NCBI RefSeq assembly: GCF_000621665.1
Contig: NZ_JHXQ01000002.1
Span: forward strand, 248,001-312,000
DNA: 64,000 bases
From: Allorhizobium undicola ORS 992 = ATCC 700741
GTDB lineage: Bacteria > Pseudomonadota > Alphaproteobacteria > Rhizobiales > Rhizobiaceae
Direction of reading: 5' to 3'
Within the stretch, counting starts at the first letter, position 1, and every line of letters starts with the position of its first letter. Of the stretch, positions 34,083 through 42,506 are shown one piece after another. The position numbers and the translations under genes were made by a program. The notes under the pieces are model-generated. The model worked only from the letters and a program-made list of their open reading frames with translations, was not told where the DNA came from and did not search any database.

Positions 34083-35174
34083 ATGCGCGTAGACCTCTTC
34101 GATTTCGACCTGCCGGATGCCAATATCGCGCTGCGGCCCGCAAGCCCGCGTGACCATGCGCGCTTCCTTGTCGTGCGCCCGGATGACGAGCCGCGATTGC
34201 AGGATGCGCATGTCTATGATCTTCCGTCGTTTCTGAAGCCCGGCGATGCGCTGGTGTTCAACGATACCAAGGTTATTCCGGCGCAACTGGAAGGCCTGCG
34301 CCTGCGCGAGGGGGCCGAGCGCACGCCGGTTTCCTGCACCTTGCACATGCGGGTGGCGGCAAATTGCTGGAAGGCTTTTGCCCGTCCGGGCAAACGTATC
34401 AAGCAGGGCGACCGCATCGTTTTTGGCGCCACCGAAAACAATGCCTGCATGTCGGGCGAATTGATTGCGACTGTGACTGAAAAATGCGAGGCGGGGGAAA
34501 TCGATCTTGCTTTCGATCTTTCCGGCCCTGATCTCGATCAGGCAATTGCCATGGTTGGCCACATTCCGCTGCCGCCTTACATCGCCGCCAAGCGGCCTGA
34601 GGATGAAAAGGACCGCAGCGATTACCAGACCATTTATGCCCGTGAGGAAGGGGCCGTTGCTGCACCGACCGCCGGCCTGCATTTCACTCCGGACCTCTTC
34701 GCGGCCCTCGACAAGGCCGGCATAGAGCGGCATTTCGTGACGCTGCATGTGGGCGCGGGCACCTTCCTGCCGGTCAAGGCCGATGATACGGCCGACCACA
34801 AGATGCATCACGAGATCGGTCATGTCTCTGCCAAAACGGCTGCCGCCCTGAATGCCGTTCGCGCCCGTGGCGGGCGTGTCGTTTCCGTTGGCACCACCTC
34901 GCTTCGGCTGCTGGAGAGCGCGGCAAACGAAGCGGGCGAAATTCTGCCGTGGTCCGGCGCGACCGATATTTTCATCACGCCCGGTTATCGTTTCCGGGCG
35001 GTGGATATGCTGATGACCAATTTCCACCTGCCGAAATCCACGCTGTTCATGCTGGTTTCGGCCTTTGCCGGTCTGGAGACAATGCAGGGCGCCTATGCTT
35101 ATGCCATTGCCTCCGGCTACCGCTTCTATTCCTATGGCGATTCCAGCCTGCTCTTCCGGAAAGACAAAGAATAA
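34083..35174 (+). CDS. queA: S-adenosylmethionine:tRNA ribosyltransferase-isomerase
   Basis: Converts preQ1 at the tRNA wobble position 34 to epoxyqueuosine using the ribosyl part of SAM. The 363-residue product starts [11 protein letters not shown], the normal QueA opening, which decides the ATG at 34083 over the in-frame GTG at 34074. Conserved stretches [20 protein letters not shown] and [17 protein letters not shown] are present. Its stop overlaps the tgt start by one base (TAATG). Confidence 0.95.
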   Translation: MRVDLFDFDLPDANIALRPASPRDHARFLVVRPDDEPRLQDAHVYDLPSFLKPGDALVFNDTKVIPAQLEGLRLREGAERTPVSCTLHMRVAANCWKAFARPGKRIKQGDRIVFGATENNACMSGELIATVTEKCEAGEIDLAFDLSGPDLDQAIAMVGHIPLPPYIAAKRPEDEKDRSDYQTIYAREEGAVAAPTAGLHFTPDLFAALDKAGIERHFVTLHVGAGTFLPVKADDTADHKMHHEIGHVSAKTAAALNAVRARGGRVVSVGTTSLRLLESAANEAGEILPWSGATDIFITPGYRFRAVDMLMTNFHLPKSTLFMLVSAFAGLETMQGAYAYAIASGYRFYSYGDSSLLFRKDKE

Positions 35175-36304
35175 TGAGCGAGCAGTTCACCTTCACCCTC
35201 AAGGCCACCAGCGGCAAGGCGCGGCTTGGCGAAATTACCATGCCGCGCGGCACGATCCGCACGCCTGCCTTCATGCCCGTGGGCACGGTGGGCACGGTCA
35301 AGGCCATGTATCTCGATCAGGTGCGGGAAGGGGGCGCCGACATCATTCTCGGCAACACCTATCATCTGATGCTGCGGCCCGGCCCGGAGCGTGTGGCGCG
35401 CCTTGGCGGCCTGCACGAACTGATCCGCTGGCCGCAGCCGATCCTGACCGATAGCGGTGGTTTTCAAGTCATGTCGCTTTCCGGCCTTCGCAAGCTCGAC
35501 GAGCAGGGCGTGACGTTCAAAAGCCATATCGACGGTTCGCTGCACCACATGTCGCCGGAGCGCTCCATTGAAATCCAGGGCCTGCTGGACAGCGACATCC
35601 AGATGCAGCTTGACGAATGCGTGGCATTGCCCGCCGAGCCGCGCGAGATCGAGCGCGCCATGGAAATGTCGCTGCGTTGGGCCGAGCGCTGCCGGGTGGC
35701 GTTCGGCAACCAGCCGGGCAAGGCCATGTTCGGTATCGTGCAGGGTGGCGATCAGCCTGCCTTGCGCATTCGCTCCGCCGAGGGGTTGAAGCAGCTCGAC
35801 CTCAAGGGCTACGCTGTCGGCGGTCTGGCGGTAGGCGAGCCGCAGGATGTCATGCTGTCCATGCTGGATGTGACGCTGCCGGTTCTGCCGACCGAAAAGC
35901 CGCGCTACCTGATGGGTGTCGGGACGCCGGACGATATTTTGAAGTCGGTTGCACGAGGCATCGATATGTTCGATTGCGTCATGCCAACGCGGTCCGGGCG
36001 CCATGGTCTGGCCTTTACGCGGCGTGGCAAGGTGAATATCCGCAATGCCCGCCATGCCGAGGACATGCGCCCGCTGGACGAGCAATCCTCCTGCCCGGCG
36101 GCACGCGATTACTCCCGCGCCTACCTGCATCACCTCGTGCGCTCAAACGAGGCGCTGGGCGGTATGCTGCTTTCCTGGAACAACCTGTCCTATTATCAGG
36201 AACTCATGCAAGGCATTCGCCAGGCAATTGCCGAGGGCCGCTTCGAAGACTACATGGCCGAAACCATGGAAACATGGGCCAGGGGAGACGTCGATCCGGC
36301 TTGA
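35174..36304 (+). CDS. tgt: tRNA-guanine transglycosylase
   Basis: Exchanges guanine 34 for preQ1 in tRNAs with GUN anticodons, the step before QueA. The 376-residue product has [11 protein letters not shown] with the catalytic-type Asp, [12 protein letters not shown], and [11 protein letters not shown]. The nucleophile region is [14 protein letters not shown], and zinc-ligand-like cysteines and His occur in the C-terminal third. The start overlaps queA and is followed directly by family sequence. Confidence 0.95.
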   Translation: MSEQFTFTLKATSGKARLGEITMPRGTIRTPAFMPVGTVGTVKAMYLDQVREGGADIILGNTYHLMLRPGPERVARLGGLHELIRWPQPILTDSGGFQVMSLSGLRKLDEQGVTFKSHIDGSLHHMSPERSIEIQGLLDSDIQMQLDECVALPAEPREIERAMEMSLRWAERCRVAFGNQPGKAMFGIVQGGDQPALRIRSAEGLKQLDLKGYAVGGLAVGEPQDVMLSMLDVTLPVLPTEKPRYLMGVGTPDDILKSVARGIDMFDCVMPTRSGRHGLAFTRRGKVNIRNARHAEDMRPLDEQSSCPAARDYSRAYLHHLVRSNEALGGMLLSWNNLSYYQELMQGIRQAIAEGRFEDYMAETMETWARGDVDPA

Positions 36305-36341
36305 GGTTTCCAAACTGCAAGCCAGACCGGTTGACCATCGC

Positions 36342-36581
36342 TCAATGCGAGGCGGGAGACTGTGGATGAGAGCCGAAGCCCGCCACATCTTCCGCCACGA
36401 CCCCCATTGTCAGCGCTTCGATGAGGCACTGCTGAATGGCCTCGCGAAGTTGCTGTGATGTCCGTAGGGTTTGTTTCTTGTCAAGCCACTGCGCCGCCTG
36501 CATCAGATTGGCTCCCTCGCGAACCATGATGCGGTGAGCCCGCTCGAGAGCCCAGCTCTCCATTTGATCGACACTAGACAT
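36342..36581 (-). CDS. Small hypothetical protein (79 aa)
   Basis: A soluble, mostly helical-looking product beginning MSSVDQMESWALERAHRIM with Gln-rich helices (LRTSQQLREAIQQCLIEAL). GGGGCG lies upstream of the ATG. It is convergent with tgt. I do not recognise a family. The composition looks protein-like, and the frame is not a shadow of another gene. Confidence 0.6.
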   Translation of the reverse strand: MSSVDQMESWALERAHRIMVREGANLMQAAQWLDKKQTLRTSQQLREAIQQCLIEALTMGVVAEDVAGFGSHPQSPASH

Positions 36582-37005
36582 ATCATTCGCCCCGTATTGC
36601 CGCCGCCAGACAATGCCGCCAATGCCAGCATCTCTGTTTGTTTGAAAAGCATTGTCTGAAGAAACCCCTTACGCTTTCTCCAAAAATACTTCCGCTTCGC
36701 GAGTCATTCGCTGAATGCACAATAACAAGCGTTACGATTCGCTAAAAAAGGAATTTTGTCTTCGCAGCGCCCAAACCCTTGGCCCTCTTTCGAGGAAAAC
36801 AGGTAAGGCATTGATATTATTATATTATATATGCCTTTAAACTTCATTGCTCGCGGGATTTCTCCCAAAAATGAAGCAAAAATCTCCTTTTGCGCGAATA
36901 TTTTCGCGTTTCGCCTGATAGAATTAAACGTTAAAAAAAACGGCCATGGAGCATGGCCGTCTGCTGGATCGGCAGGCGCTGCACGATGTGCGGTTTTTGT
37001 TTTTT
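36582..37005. other. AT-rich intergenic stretch
   Basis: About 420 bases, notably AT-rich between 36660 and 36930, including an ATTATTATATTATATAT run near 36816. It has no persuasive gene. It holds the terminator of the downstream regulator gene at 36932-36960. A 70-codon plus-strand frame here lacks a ribosome site and reads through the terminator. Confidence 0.55.
36932..36960 (-). terminator. Rho-independent terminator of the GlxA-type regulator gene
   Basis: On the minus strand, perfect stem ACGGCCATG / CATGGCCGT with a three-base loop, followed by TTTTTTTAA. It lies about 45 bases past the regulator stop. Confidence 0.9.
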
Positions 37006-38025
37006 TCAGGCCGCCTCATGCGTGCGTGAGGTGGCATTGCTGACCTTGCGTTCAGCGCGCTCCTGCTGCGGCGAGCGACTGTAGAGTTCGCGATAACACT
37101 TCGAAAAATGCGATGCCGAAACAAAGCCGCAGGCCACAGCCACTTCGACCACGGGCATGGAGGATTGCACCAGCAGATGCCGGGCGCGATCGAGGCGGAT
37201 TTCCAGATAGTAGCGGGCGGGCGAGCGGCCCATTTCCTGCCGGAAAAGCCTTTCGATCTGGCGCCGCGACAGGTCAACCTTGTCGGCGATTTCCAGAAGC
37301 GACAGCGGTTCCGAAAGATTTGCTTCCATCAACTCGATGATATGCAGCACCTTGGAGTTCTGAACACCAAGGCGCGCGCGCAAGGGAAGGCGCTGGCGGT
37401 CATTGGCGGCGCGAACCCTGTCTGTGAGGTGTTGTTCGCAGACGCGATTGACGAGCCCCTCGCCAAAATCCTGACCAATCAGGTTCAGCATCATGTCAAG
37501 AGAGGCCGTGCCGCCGGCACAAGTGTAGAGGTTGCCATCCACTTCGTAAAGATCGGCATAGACCTCGGCCTGCGGAAAGCTTTCTGAAAATCCTGGAAGA
37601 TTTTCCCAGTGAATGGCGCAGCGCTTGCCATTCAGCAATCCCGCCTGCGCCAGAACATGCGCGCCGGTGCAAAGGCTTCCCACGGCAACGTTGCGATTAT
37701 ACGCTTCCCGCAGCCATGCATTCACGGACTTGTTGTTGAAGTCTTCCACGAAAACGCCGGAACAGACGATGGCCATGTTCGGCCTGTTTTCGCCCGACAG
37801 AAACCGTCGTTCATCGGCAAGAGAGGAGTTGACCTCTATCCCGATGCCCGAGGAGGAACAGACCCTCTCGCCATCGGCAGAGGCAATCCGCCATTCATAA
37901 GCGGTGTAACCGAGCATCCGGTTGGCGATGCGCAAGGTTTCGATCGCACCCGCAAACGGCAGGAGCGTGAAATTCGGAACCAGAAAAAAAACGATGCTGC
38001 GTTTGGTGGAAGGCGTTTTGCTCAT
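37006..38025 (-). CDS. GlxA-family AraC-type transcriptional regulator
   Basis: A 339-residue regulator with an N-terminal DJ-1/PfpI-like domain (IVFFLVPNFTLLPFAGAIE; cysteine-containing SLCTGAHVLAQAGLL near residue 122) and a C-terminal AraC pair of helix-turn-helices (LLEIADKVDLSRRQIERLFR and VVEVAVACGFVSASHFSKCY). Family members respond to small nitrogenous compounds such as glycine betaine, carnitine or arginine; the effector here is unknown. I chose the ATG at 38025 (MSKTPSTKR), since the extension to 38106 looks non-conserved, though the ribosome site is weak. Confidence 0.88.
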   Translation of the reverse strand: MSKTPSTKRSIVFFLVPNFTLLPFAGAIETLRIANRMLGYTAYEWRIASADGERVCSSSGIGIEVNSSLADERRFLSGENRPNMAIVCSGVFVEDFNNKSVNAWLREAYNRNVAVGSLCTGAHVLAQAGLLNGKRCAIHWENLPGFSESFPQAEVYADLYEVDGNLYTCAGGTASLDMMLNLIGQDFGEGLVNRVCEQHLTDRVRAANDRQRLPLRARLGVQNSKVLHIIELMEANLSEPLSLLEIADKVDLSRRQIERLFRQEMGRSPARYYLEIRLDRARHLLVQSSMPVVEVAVACGFVSASHFSKCYRELYSRSPQQERAERKVSNATSRTHEAA

Positions 38026-38298
38026 TTGGACACCGTACTCAGAGGGATAGCCAAATTTGCCCGGAATCAATTTCTCCGATGGCTTAAAAGCGACAATAGC
38101 AGCCACGAAAACGACATCAATAGCTATCGGCAGAGAATTTCCGCTGATTTACGTTTCTTATAGGCGGTGTGACTAATTTGTTTGCAAAAACAGCAAGTAA
38201 TGGATGATATTTAATCTGTAATTTTGAAAATTGAATAAAAGATTGGCATGTGACGGCGGCATTTTTCGGGCCATGAAGAGATCCGCCGCCACGTGCTT

Positions 38299-38514
38299 TC
38301 ATCCGTGGCGTTCGTCATGTGCGGCAGGCCATCCAATATCCTTCAGAATAGCCTCTGACAGTCCGGCATATTGGTTTTCCTGCGCCTGACGGATGCGTCG
38401 CAAACGGACTTCGCTGAAGATCCGGGCAATAGTCTGCAACAGGCCCTTTGACCTCAGGGGGCGATCACGACAGGGCCTTGTCGTGGGGTCGCATTGCGAA
38501 AGCGTATAGCTCAT
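38299..38514 (-). CDS. DUF1127 small protein
   Basis: A 71-residue basic protein. Its C-terminal half carries the DUF1127 pattern: an arginine-rich helix (VRLRRIRQAQENQYAGLSE) followed by ILKDIGWPAAHDE. AAGGAG precedes the ATG at 38514. DUF1127 proteins in Brucella and Agrobacterium relatives are linked to RNA turnover, phosphate or fucose phenotypes and are often controlled by LysR regulators. Here a LysR gene is divergent across a 174-base gap. Confidence 0.85.
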   Translation of the reverse strand: MSYTLSQCDPTTRPCRDRPLRSKGLLQTIARIFSEVRLRRIRQAQENQYAGLSEAILKDIGWPAAHDERHG

Positions 38515-38600
38515 GAGTTTCTCCTTATCGTTCGGTGCTGAGTTTTTCCCTTTGCGCAATCAGAAACGTGAATGTTTTCTGGTGAAAGCATTCCATACTC

Positions 38601-38615
38601 TGATGAATTTCATCA
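38601..38615. promoter_or_regulatory. Candidate LysR-type operator
   Basis: A 15-base interrupted palindrome, TGATGAATTTCATCA, lies in the gap between the divergent DUF1127 and LysR genes. Its size and symmetry suit a LysR recognition half-site pair. The assignment is inference from position. Confidence 0.4.
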
Positions 38616-38688
38616 TGGCAGCCACTTACAATTCAGACAAACAAAATGATATGATGCATCTGTTCAAATAAATTGAAGGTTAGACTCT

Positions 38689-39609
38689 ATGACTGTCCGT
38701 TCTGCCGCGCCGGTCCATTCATCGCTTCCCCTGCTGGAAAACGACGTGTTGCGGACATTTGTCGCAATTGCGCAAACGCGCAGTTTCACGCAAGCCGCAG
38801 AACAAGTGTTCCGCACGCCCTCGGCGGTGTCCATGCAGGTGAAAAAACTGGAAGACATGCTGTCGGTGCCGCTCTTTCGCCGCGATGCCCGTTCCGTTTC
38901 GCTGACGCCGCACGGAGAGCTGCTGTTATCCTATGCGCAACGAATGCTGTCGCTGAATAATGAAGCGGTGTCGCGCTTTCTGGCTCCCGAGATGAATGGT
39001 GTCGTAAGGCTCGGCGCACCGGACGATGTCGGTGAATTGCTGCTTCCGGAAATTCTGACCCATCTTGCCGAAGCCTGGCCCCAGCTTGCCATCGACGTGA
39101 CCATCGATAACTCGGCGCCGCTGCGAAAGGCGGTAGAGGAAGGACGGCTTGATTTGACGCTTTTCAACTTTCCGGGAGGGAGCATGACGGAATCGCCCTT
39201 GCGTATTCTGTCCGAAAAGCTGGTTTGGGCTGGCAAGAAGCACGGGCAGGCCCACCTCAAGTCCCCGCTGCCGGTCTCGGTGTGGAATGAGGGCTGCGTC
39301 TGGCGGGTGCGGGCATTGGAGGAGCTGGAAAAGCAAGGCCGCGACTATCGGATCGCCTATTTTTGCGGACATCGCATGGGGCAGATTGCCGCCATCCGCG
39401 CCGATATTGCCGTTGCACCGCTCGCGCGTTTTCTGCTTCAGGATGACATGGTGGAGTTGGGAGAGCATGACGGCCTGCCGGATCTGGGCAGTTACGATGT
39501 TGGTCTTGCGGTGCGGGAGGGGGCGTCTGCGCCGGTTCTGGCGGTTGCCGATTATGTGCGCTGTGCCCTGGGGGATCGCGGTGGAATGCGGCAACCGGCC
39601 GCGGCGTGA
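38689..39609 (+). CDS. LysR-family transcriptional regulator
   Basis: A 306-residue regulator. Its winged helix-turn-helix spans about residues 20-78 (LRTFVAIAQTRSFTQAAEQV, SAVSMQVKKLEDML, PLFRRDARSVSLTPHGELLL), followed by a substrate-binding domain starting MNGVVRLGAPDDVGEL. The HTH resembles the LsrB/VtlR-like branch, which controls DUF1127-type genes in related bacteria, but I cannot assign orthology. It is divergent from the DUF1127 gene, its most likely target. Confidence 0.88.
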   Translation: MTVRSAAPVHSSLPLLENDVLRTFVAIAQTRSFTQAAEQVFRTPSAVSMQVKKLEDMLSVPLFRRDARSVSLTPHGELLLSYAQRMLSLNNEAVSRFLAPEMNGVVRLGAPDDVGELLLPEILTHLAEAWPQLAIDVTIDNSAPLRKAVEEGRLDLTLFNFPGGSMTESPLRILSEKLVWAGKKHGQAHLKSPLPVSVWNEGCVWRVRALEELEKQGRDYRIAYFCGHRMGQIAAIRADIAVAPLARFLLQDDMVELGEHDGLPDLGSYDVGLAVREGASAPVLAVADYVRCALGDRGGMRQPAAA

Positions 39610-39695
39610 AAGGGCTGCGCATTGAAACGACATATTCGATGCTTACATGCAGGTCTCGCCCCGCCGAGATAGCCTCGGATGAAGAGGAATTCGCG

Positions 39696-41096
39696 ATGAC
39701 TGCAATGCCCGCCCCGGAAATTTCGCCTGCAAGCCCCGGTGTCGTCTTCAGCCGAAGATCACCGATTTCCACCATTGCCCGTCTTATCCGCAACCCTTTG
39801 GATGCGATACCGCCGGAAACCTTCATCCATCCCCTTGTCCATGTGGAGTTCAACGGCGTTCGAAGGCTTTACATCACCGATCCGGCGCTTATCCAGGAAG
39901 CATTGGTCAAGAACAGCGCCTCTCTCGGCAAGGGAGACGAGGTTCGCCGTGCGCTGGGACCGGCCCTTGGCGATGGCCTGCTGACGGCAGAAACGCCAAG
40001 CTGGAAATGGCAAAGACAGGCAGTCGCCCCGGCTTTTCAGTGGGAAAGGCTGAAAGGTTTTCTGCCCGCGATGATCGATGCCGCCGAGAAGCGCCGCGAT
40101 CTCTGGGCGCTTTTGCCCCACAGGCAGTTGGATATTGGCCATGAGATGATGCAGACGACCTTTGACATCATCGTTGAAACCATGATGTCAGGGCGGGAAA
40201 ATATCGATGTCGCTGCGGTAGAGCGCAGTGTGAGCGATTATCTTGGCCCTTCCGGCTGGATGTTTGCGCTTGGCGTGCTGAAAGCACCGGAGTGGGTGCC
40301 TTATCCGGGCAAATCCAGGGCCGGTGCTGCCGTTGCCTATCTGCGCGGCGTGATGCGTGACATGCTGGAAAGACGCCGCGCCAGCGGCGAGGATCGCAAG
40401 GATCTTGTCGGCATGATGCTGGCCGCGCATGATCCGGAAACAGGCCGGGGCATGGATGATGAAAACATCATCGACAACCTTATGACCTTCATCACGGCCG
40501 GACATGAAACGACGGCATTGGGGCTTGCCTGGACCTTCCACCTTCTTGCTGCCCATCCGGATGTCGAACAGAAGATCTGCGAAGAACTGCACCGTGTTGT
40601 CGGCAATGGCAATGTCCAGCCGGAACATATCGAAAAGCTGACCTTTCTGAAGCAGGTCTTCAACGAGACCATGCGGCTCTATCCTCCGGCACCGATCATC
40701 GTGCGCAATGTGGAGCAGCCTTTCGACCTCGGTGGCCATCATCTGCCGAAGGGCATGGTGCTGATGATCCCGATCTATGCCATTCACCGTCATAAATTGC
40801 TGTGGGAGGCGCCGGAGAGGTTCGATCCGTCACGCTTTGCCCCGGAAAAGGCAAAGGAGCGGCATCGTTATGCCTTCATGCCCTTTGGGGCAGGCCCGCG
40901 CATCTGCATTGGCAGCGCCTTTGCCACCATGGAGGCCGTGGCAATTCTCGCCGTACTGCTGCAACGCTTCAGGCTGGCAAATCCAGGCCGTCGCCCTGCG
41001 GAGCCGTTGATGCGCATCACGCTTCGCCCGCGCAACCCGATGATGATGGAGCTGGCCGATCGTCCGCCCTTCTGCTCGCCGCTGGAACCGGCTTGA
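39696..41096 (+). CDS. Cytochrome P450
   Basis: A 466-residue soluble P450 resembling the CYP102/CYP4-like bacterial class in length and motifs. The I-helix is FITAGHETTALGLAW, the K-helix ExxR is NETMRLYPPAPI and the heme-thiolate loop is FMPFGAGPRICIGSAF with the ligand cysteine. The ATG at 39696 follows GAGGAA. No ferredoxin or reductase is adjacent, so electron partners must come from elsewhere. Fatty acid or terpenoid hydroxylation is plausible but not demonstrable. The gene is convergent with the formyltransferase-like gene, three bases apart. Confidence 0.92.
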   Translation: MTAMPAPEISPASPGVVFSRRSPISTIARLIRNPLDAIPPETFIHPLVHVEFNGVRRLYITDPALIQEALVKNSASLGKGDEVRRALGPALGDGLLTAETPSWKWQRQAVAPAFQWERLKGFLPAMIDAAEKRRDLWALLPHRQLDIGHEMMQTTFDIIVETMMSGRENIDVAAVERSVSDYLGPSGWMFALGVLKAPEWVPYPGKSRAGAAVAYLRGVMRDMLERRRASGEDRKDLVGMMLAAHDPETGRGMDDENIIDNLMTFITAGHETTALGLAWTFHLLAAHPDVEQKICEELHRVVGNGNVQPEHIEKLTFLKQVFNETMRLYPPAPIIVRNVEQPFDLGGHHLPKGMVLMIPIYAIHRHKLLWEAPERFDPSRFAPEKAKERHRYAFMPFGAGPRICIGSAFATMEAVAILAVLLQRFRLANPGRRPAEPLMRITLRPRNPMMMELADRPPFCSPLEPA

Positions 41097-41099
41097 TTG

Positions 41100-41885
41100 C
41101 TACCAGATGCGCTTTGTCAAGCCATTCAGGATCCAGTTCCAGAGCGTCGGCGGAAAACGCAGGCTGGAAGGACCGTGCGGCGTCTGCGGTTTCATGTCGC
41201 CGCGCATCGCGTCTTCCACGGCCCGAACGGTCGCCGGCAAGGCGGCGGCGGTCAACAACATGGGATAGGTTGAGATGAAATCGCCCGGCTCCGGGCGGGT
41301 GCGGACCTGATAGAGCGTCGCGCCCGTATCCGTGCCTGCATCGACAAGATGCACGGTTGCGCCGAAATTCTCGCGGTCTTTTTCCACCAGAGACCAATAG
41401 CCGCCCATTTGGCCTCGATAGGCCGGATTGATTCCGGCGTGAAGGTTCAGCACCGGGCAGGGCAGGGAAGAAAGCATGGCGCGGCTCATCAGCCGCGTGC
41501 TGACGAGAAGAATGACGCCGGGGGCAATGCGCCGCACGGCTTCGAGTGCCTCCGGGGAATTGATGCTGGAAACCGCCGTGACGGGTACATCGGGATTGAA
41601 GCGCGGATCGGCATCGAAAGCCTTGCAAATTTCCTGCATTCGGCGGTTTGCGGCGCCGCGCATGAGCTTTGCGGCGGCCATTGTCGCCATCTGACCTGCC
41701 GCTGCCAGCCTGCCCAGTCTGCGCGCTCGCCTGCGGAATATTTCGCCTTTGGATTCCGGTTGCTCCAACAGCACTTCCACGGAGGGAAAGTGCCGGGCAA
41801 GCGCGTTGATGACCATCCACGGGTTTGGCCCGCCAGCGGTCATGACCAGCACGGGCAGATGATTGGAACGGAAATCCTCGGACAC
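41100..41885 (-). CDS. Formyltransferase-fold protein
   Basis: A 261-residue protein of the formyl_trans family (as in methionyl-tRNA or phosphoribosylglycinamide formyltransferase). The conserved central motif reads PVLNLHAGINPAYRGQMGG with the catalytic-type Asn-His pair, followed by TVHLVDAGTDTGATLYQ with the Asp. The N-terminal half (VLVMTAGGPNPWMVINAL) differs from Fmt and PurN, and there is no Fmt C-terminal tRNA-binding domain, so the substrate may be a sugar nucleotide or other amine. It is transcribed after the OsmC gene. Confidence 0.82.
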   Translation of the reverse strand: MSEDFRSNHLPVLVMTAGGPNPWMVINALARHFPSVEVLLEQPESKGEIFRRRARRLGRLAAAGQMATMAAAKLMRGAANRRMQEICKAFDADPRFNPDVPVTAVSSINSPEALEAVRRIAPGVILLVSTRLMSRAMLSSLPCPVLNLHAGINPAYRGQMGGYWSLVEKDRENFGATVHLVDAGTDTGATLYQVRTRPEPGDFISTYPMLLTAAALPATVRAVEDAMRGDMKPQTPHGPSSLRFPPTLWNWILNGLTKRIW

Positions 41886-41941
41886 GGCAGCCTCTCTTGC
41901 AAAAGAAAGCAGGCAGAAATGATTGAGCCGTGCAGATAGAG

Positions 41942-41972
41942 GGTTTCGGGGCAGGTGGAAAGCCCCGAAACC
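41942..41972 (-). terminator. Hairpin between the OsmC and formyltransferase-like genes
   Basis: Perfect 11-base-pair stem GGTTTCGGGGC / GCCCCGAAACC with a nine-base loop, immediately after the OsmC stop on the minus strand. The following sequence is not T-rich, so it may be a weak or partial terminator. Confidence 0.6.
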
Positions 41973-41980
41973 ACAGAGTG

Positions 41981-42412
41981 TCAGCCAATCGTAACGGTCA
42001 GAGAGATCGGCACTGCCTTCAAGGCCTTGGAAACGGGGCAGCCTGCCTTGGTCTGCTCCGCCATTTCCTTTACCTTTGCTTCATCGGCGCCGCTGACCTT
42101 GGCGGTCAGCGCAAGTTCGATGCCGGTGATGGCAAAGCCGCCATCTTGCTGCTCCAGGGAAACGATTGCCCTGGTGTCTAGGCTTTCGGCGGTAAAACCT
42201 GCATCCTGAATAGTCTTGGACAGCGCCATGGAATAGCAGGAGGCCAATGCTGCGCCGATAAGCTCTTCCGGATTGGTGCCGGGCTTGCCTTCGAAGCGAA
42301 TATTGAAGCCGTAGGGCTGCTCTTTGAGCGAGCCGCTTTCGGTGGAGACGGTGCCCTTGCCATCCTTGATGCCGCCCGACCAATGCGCGGAGCCGTGCTT
42401 CCTGATTGCCAT
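41981..42412 (-). CDS. OsmC-family peroxiredoxin
   Basis: A 143-residue thiol peroxidase of the OsmC/Ohr family, OsmC type. The two redox cysteines are in GAALASCYSMALSKTI and QTKAGCPVSKALKAVP. An N-terminal SAHWSGGIKDGKGTVSTESG fits the OsmC opening. It reduces organic hydroperoxides. AAAGGA lies upstream of the ATG. Confidence 0.92.
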   Translation of the reverse strand: MAIRKHGSAHWSGGIKDGKGTVSTESGSLKEQPYGFNIRFEGKPGTNPEELIGAALASCYSMALSKTIQDAGFTAESLDTRAIVSLEQQDGGFAITGIELALTAKVSGADEAKVKEMAEQTKAGCPVSKALKAVPISLTVTIG

Positions 42413-42506
42413 CGGAATGTCCTTTCCTGTTGAAATTCCCTGTTCAAATTCAATGAACAGAATTCATCAGCCGGAAAGGAGTTCCCTGCAACGCGAAGAG
42501 CGTCCA

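Noticed and set aside
36831..37043. A 70-codon plus-strand frame
   Set aside because: It has no ribosome site, spans the regulator terminator and enters the end of the opposing gene.
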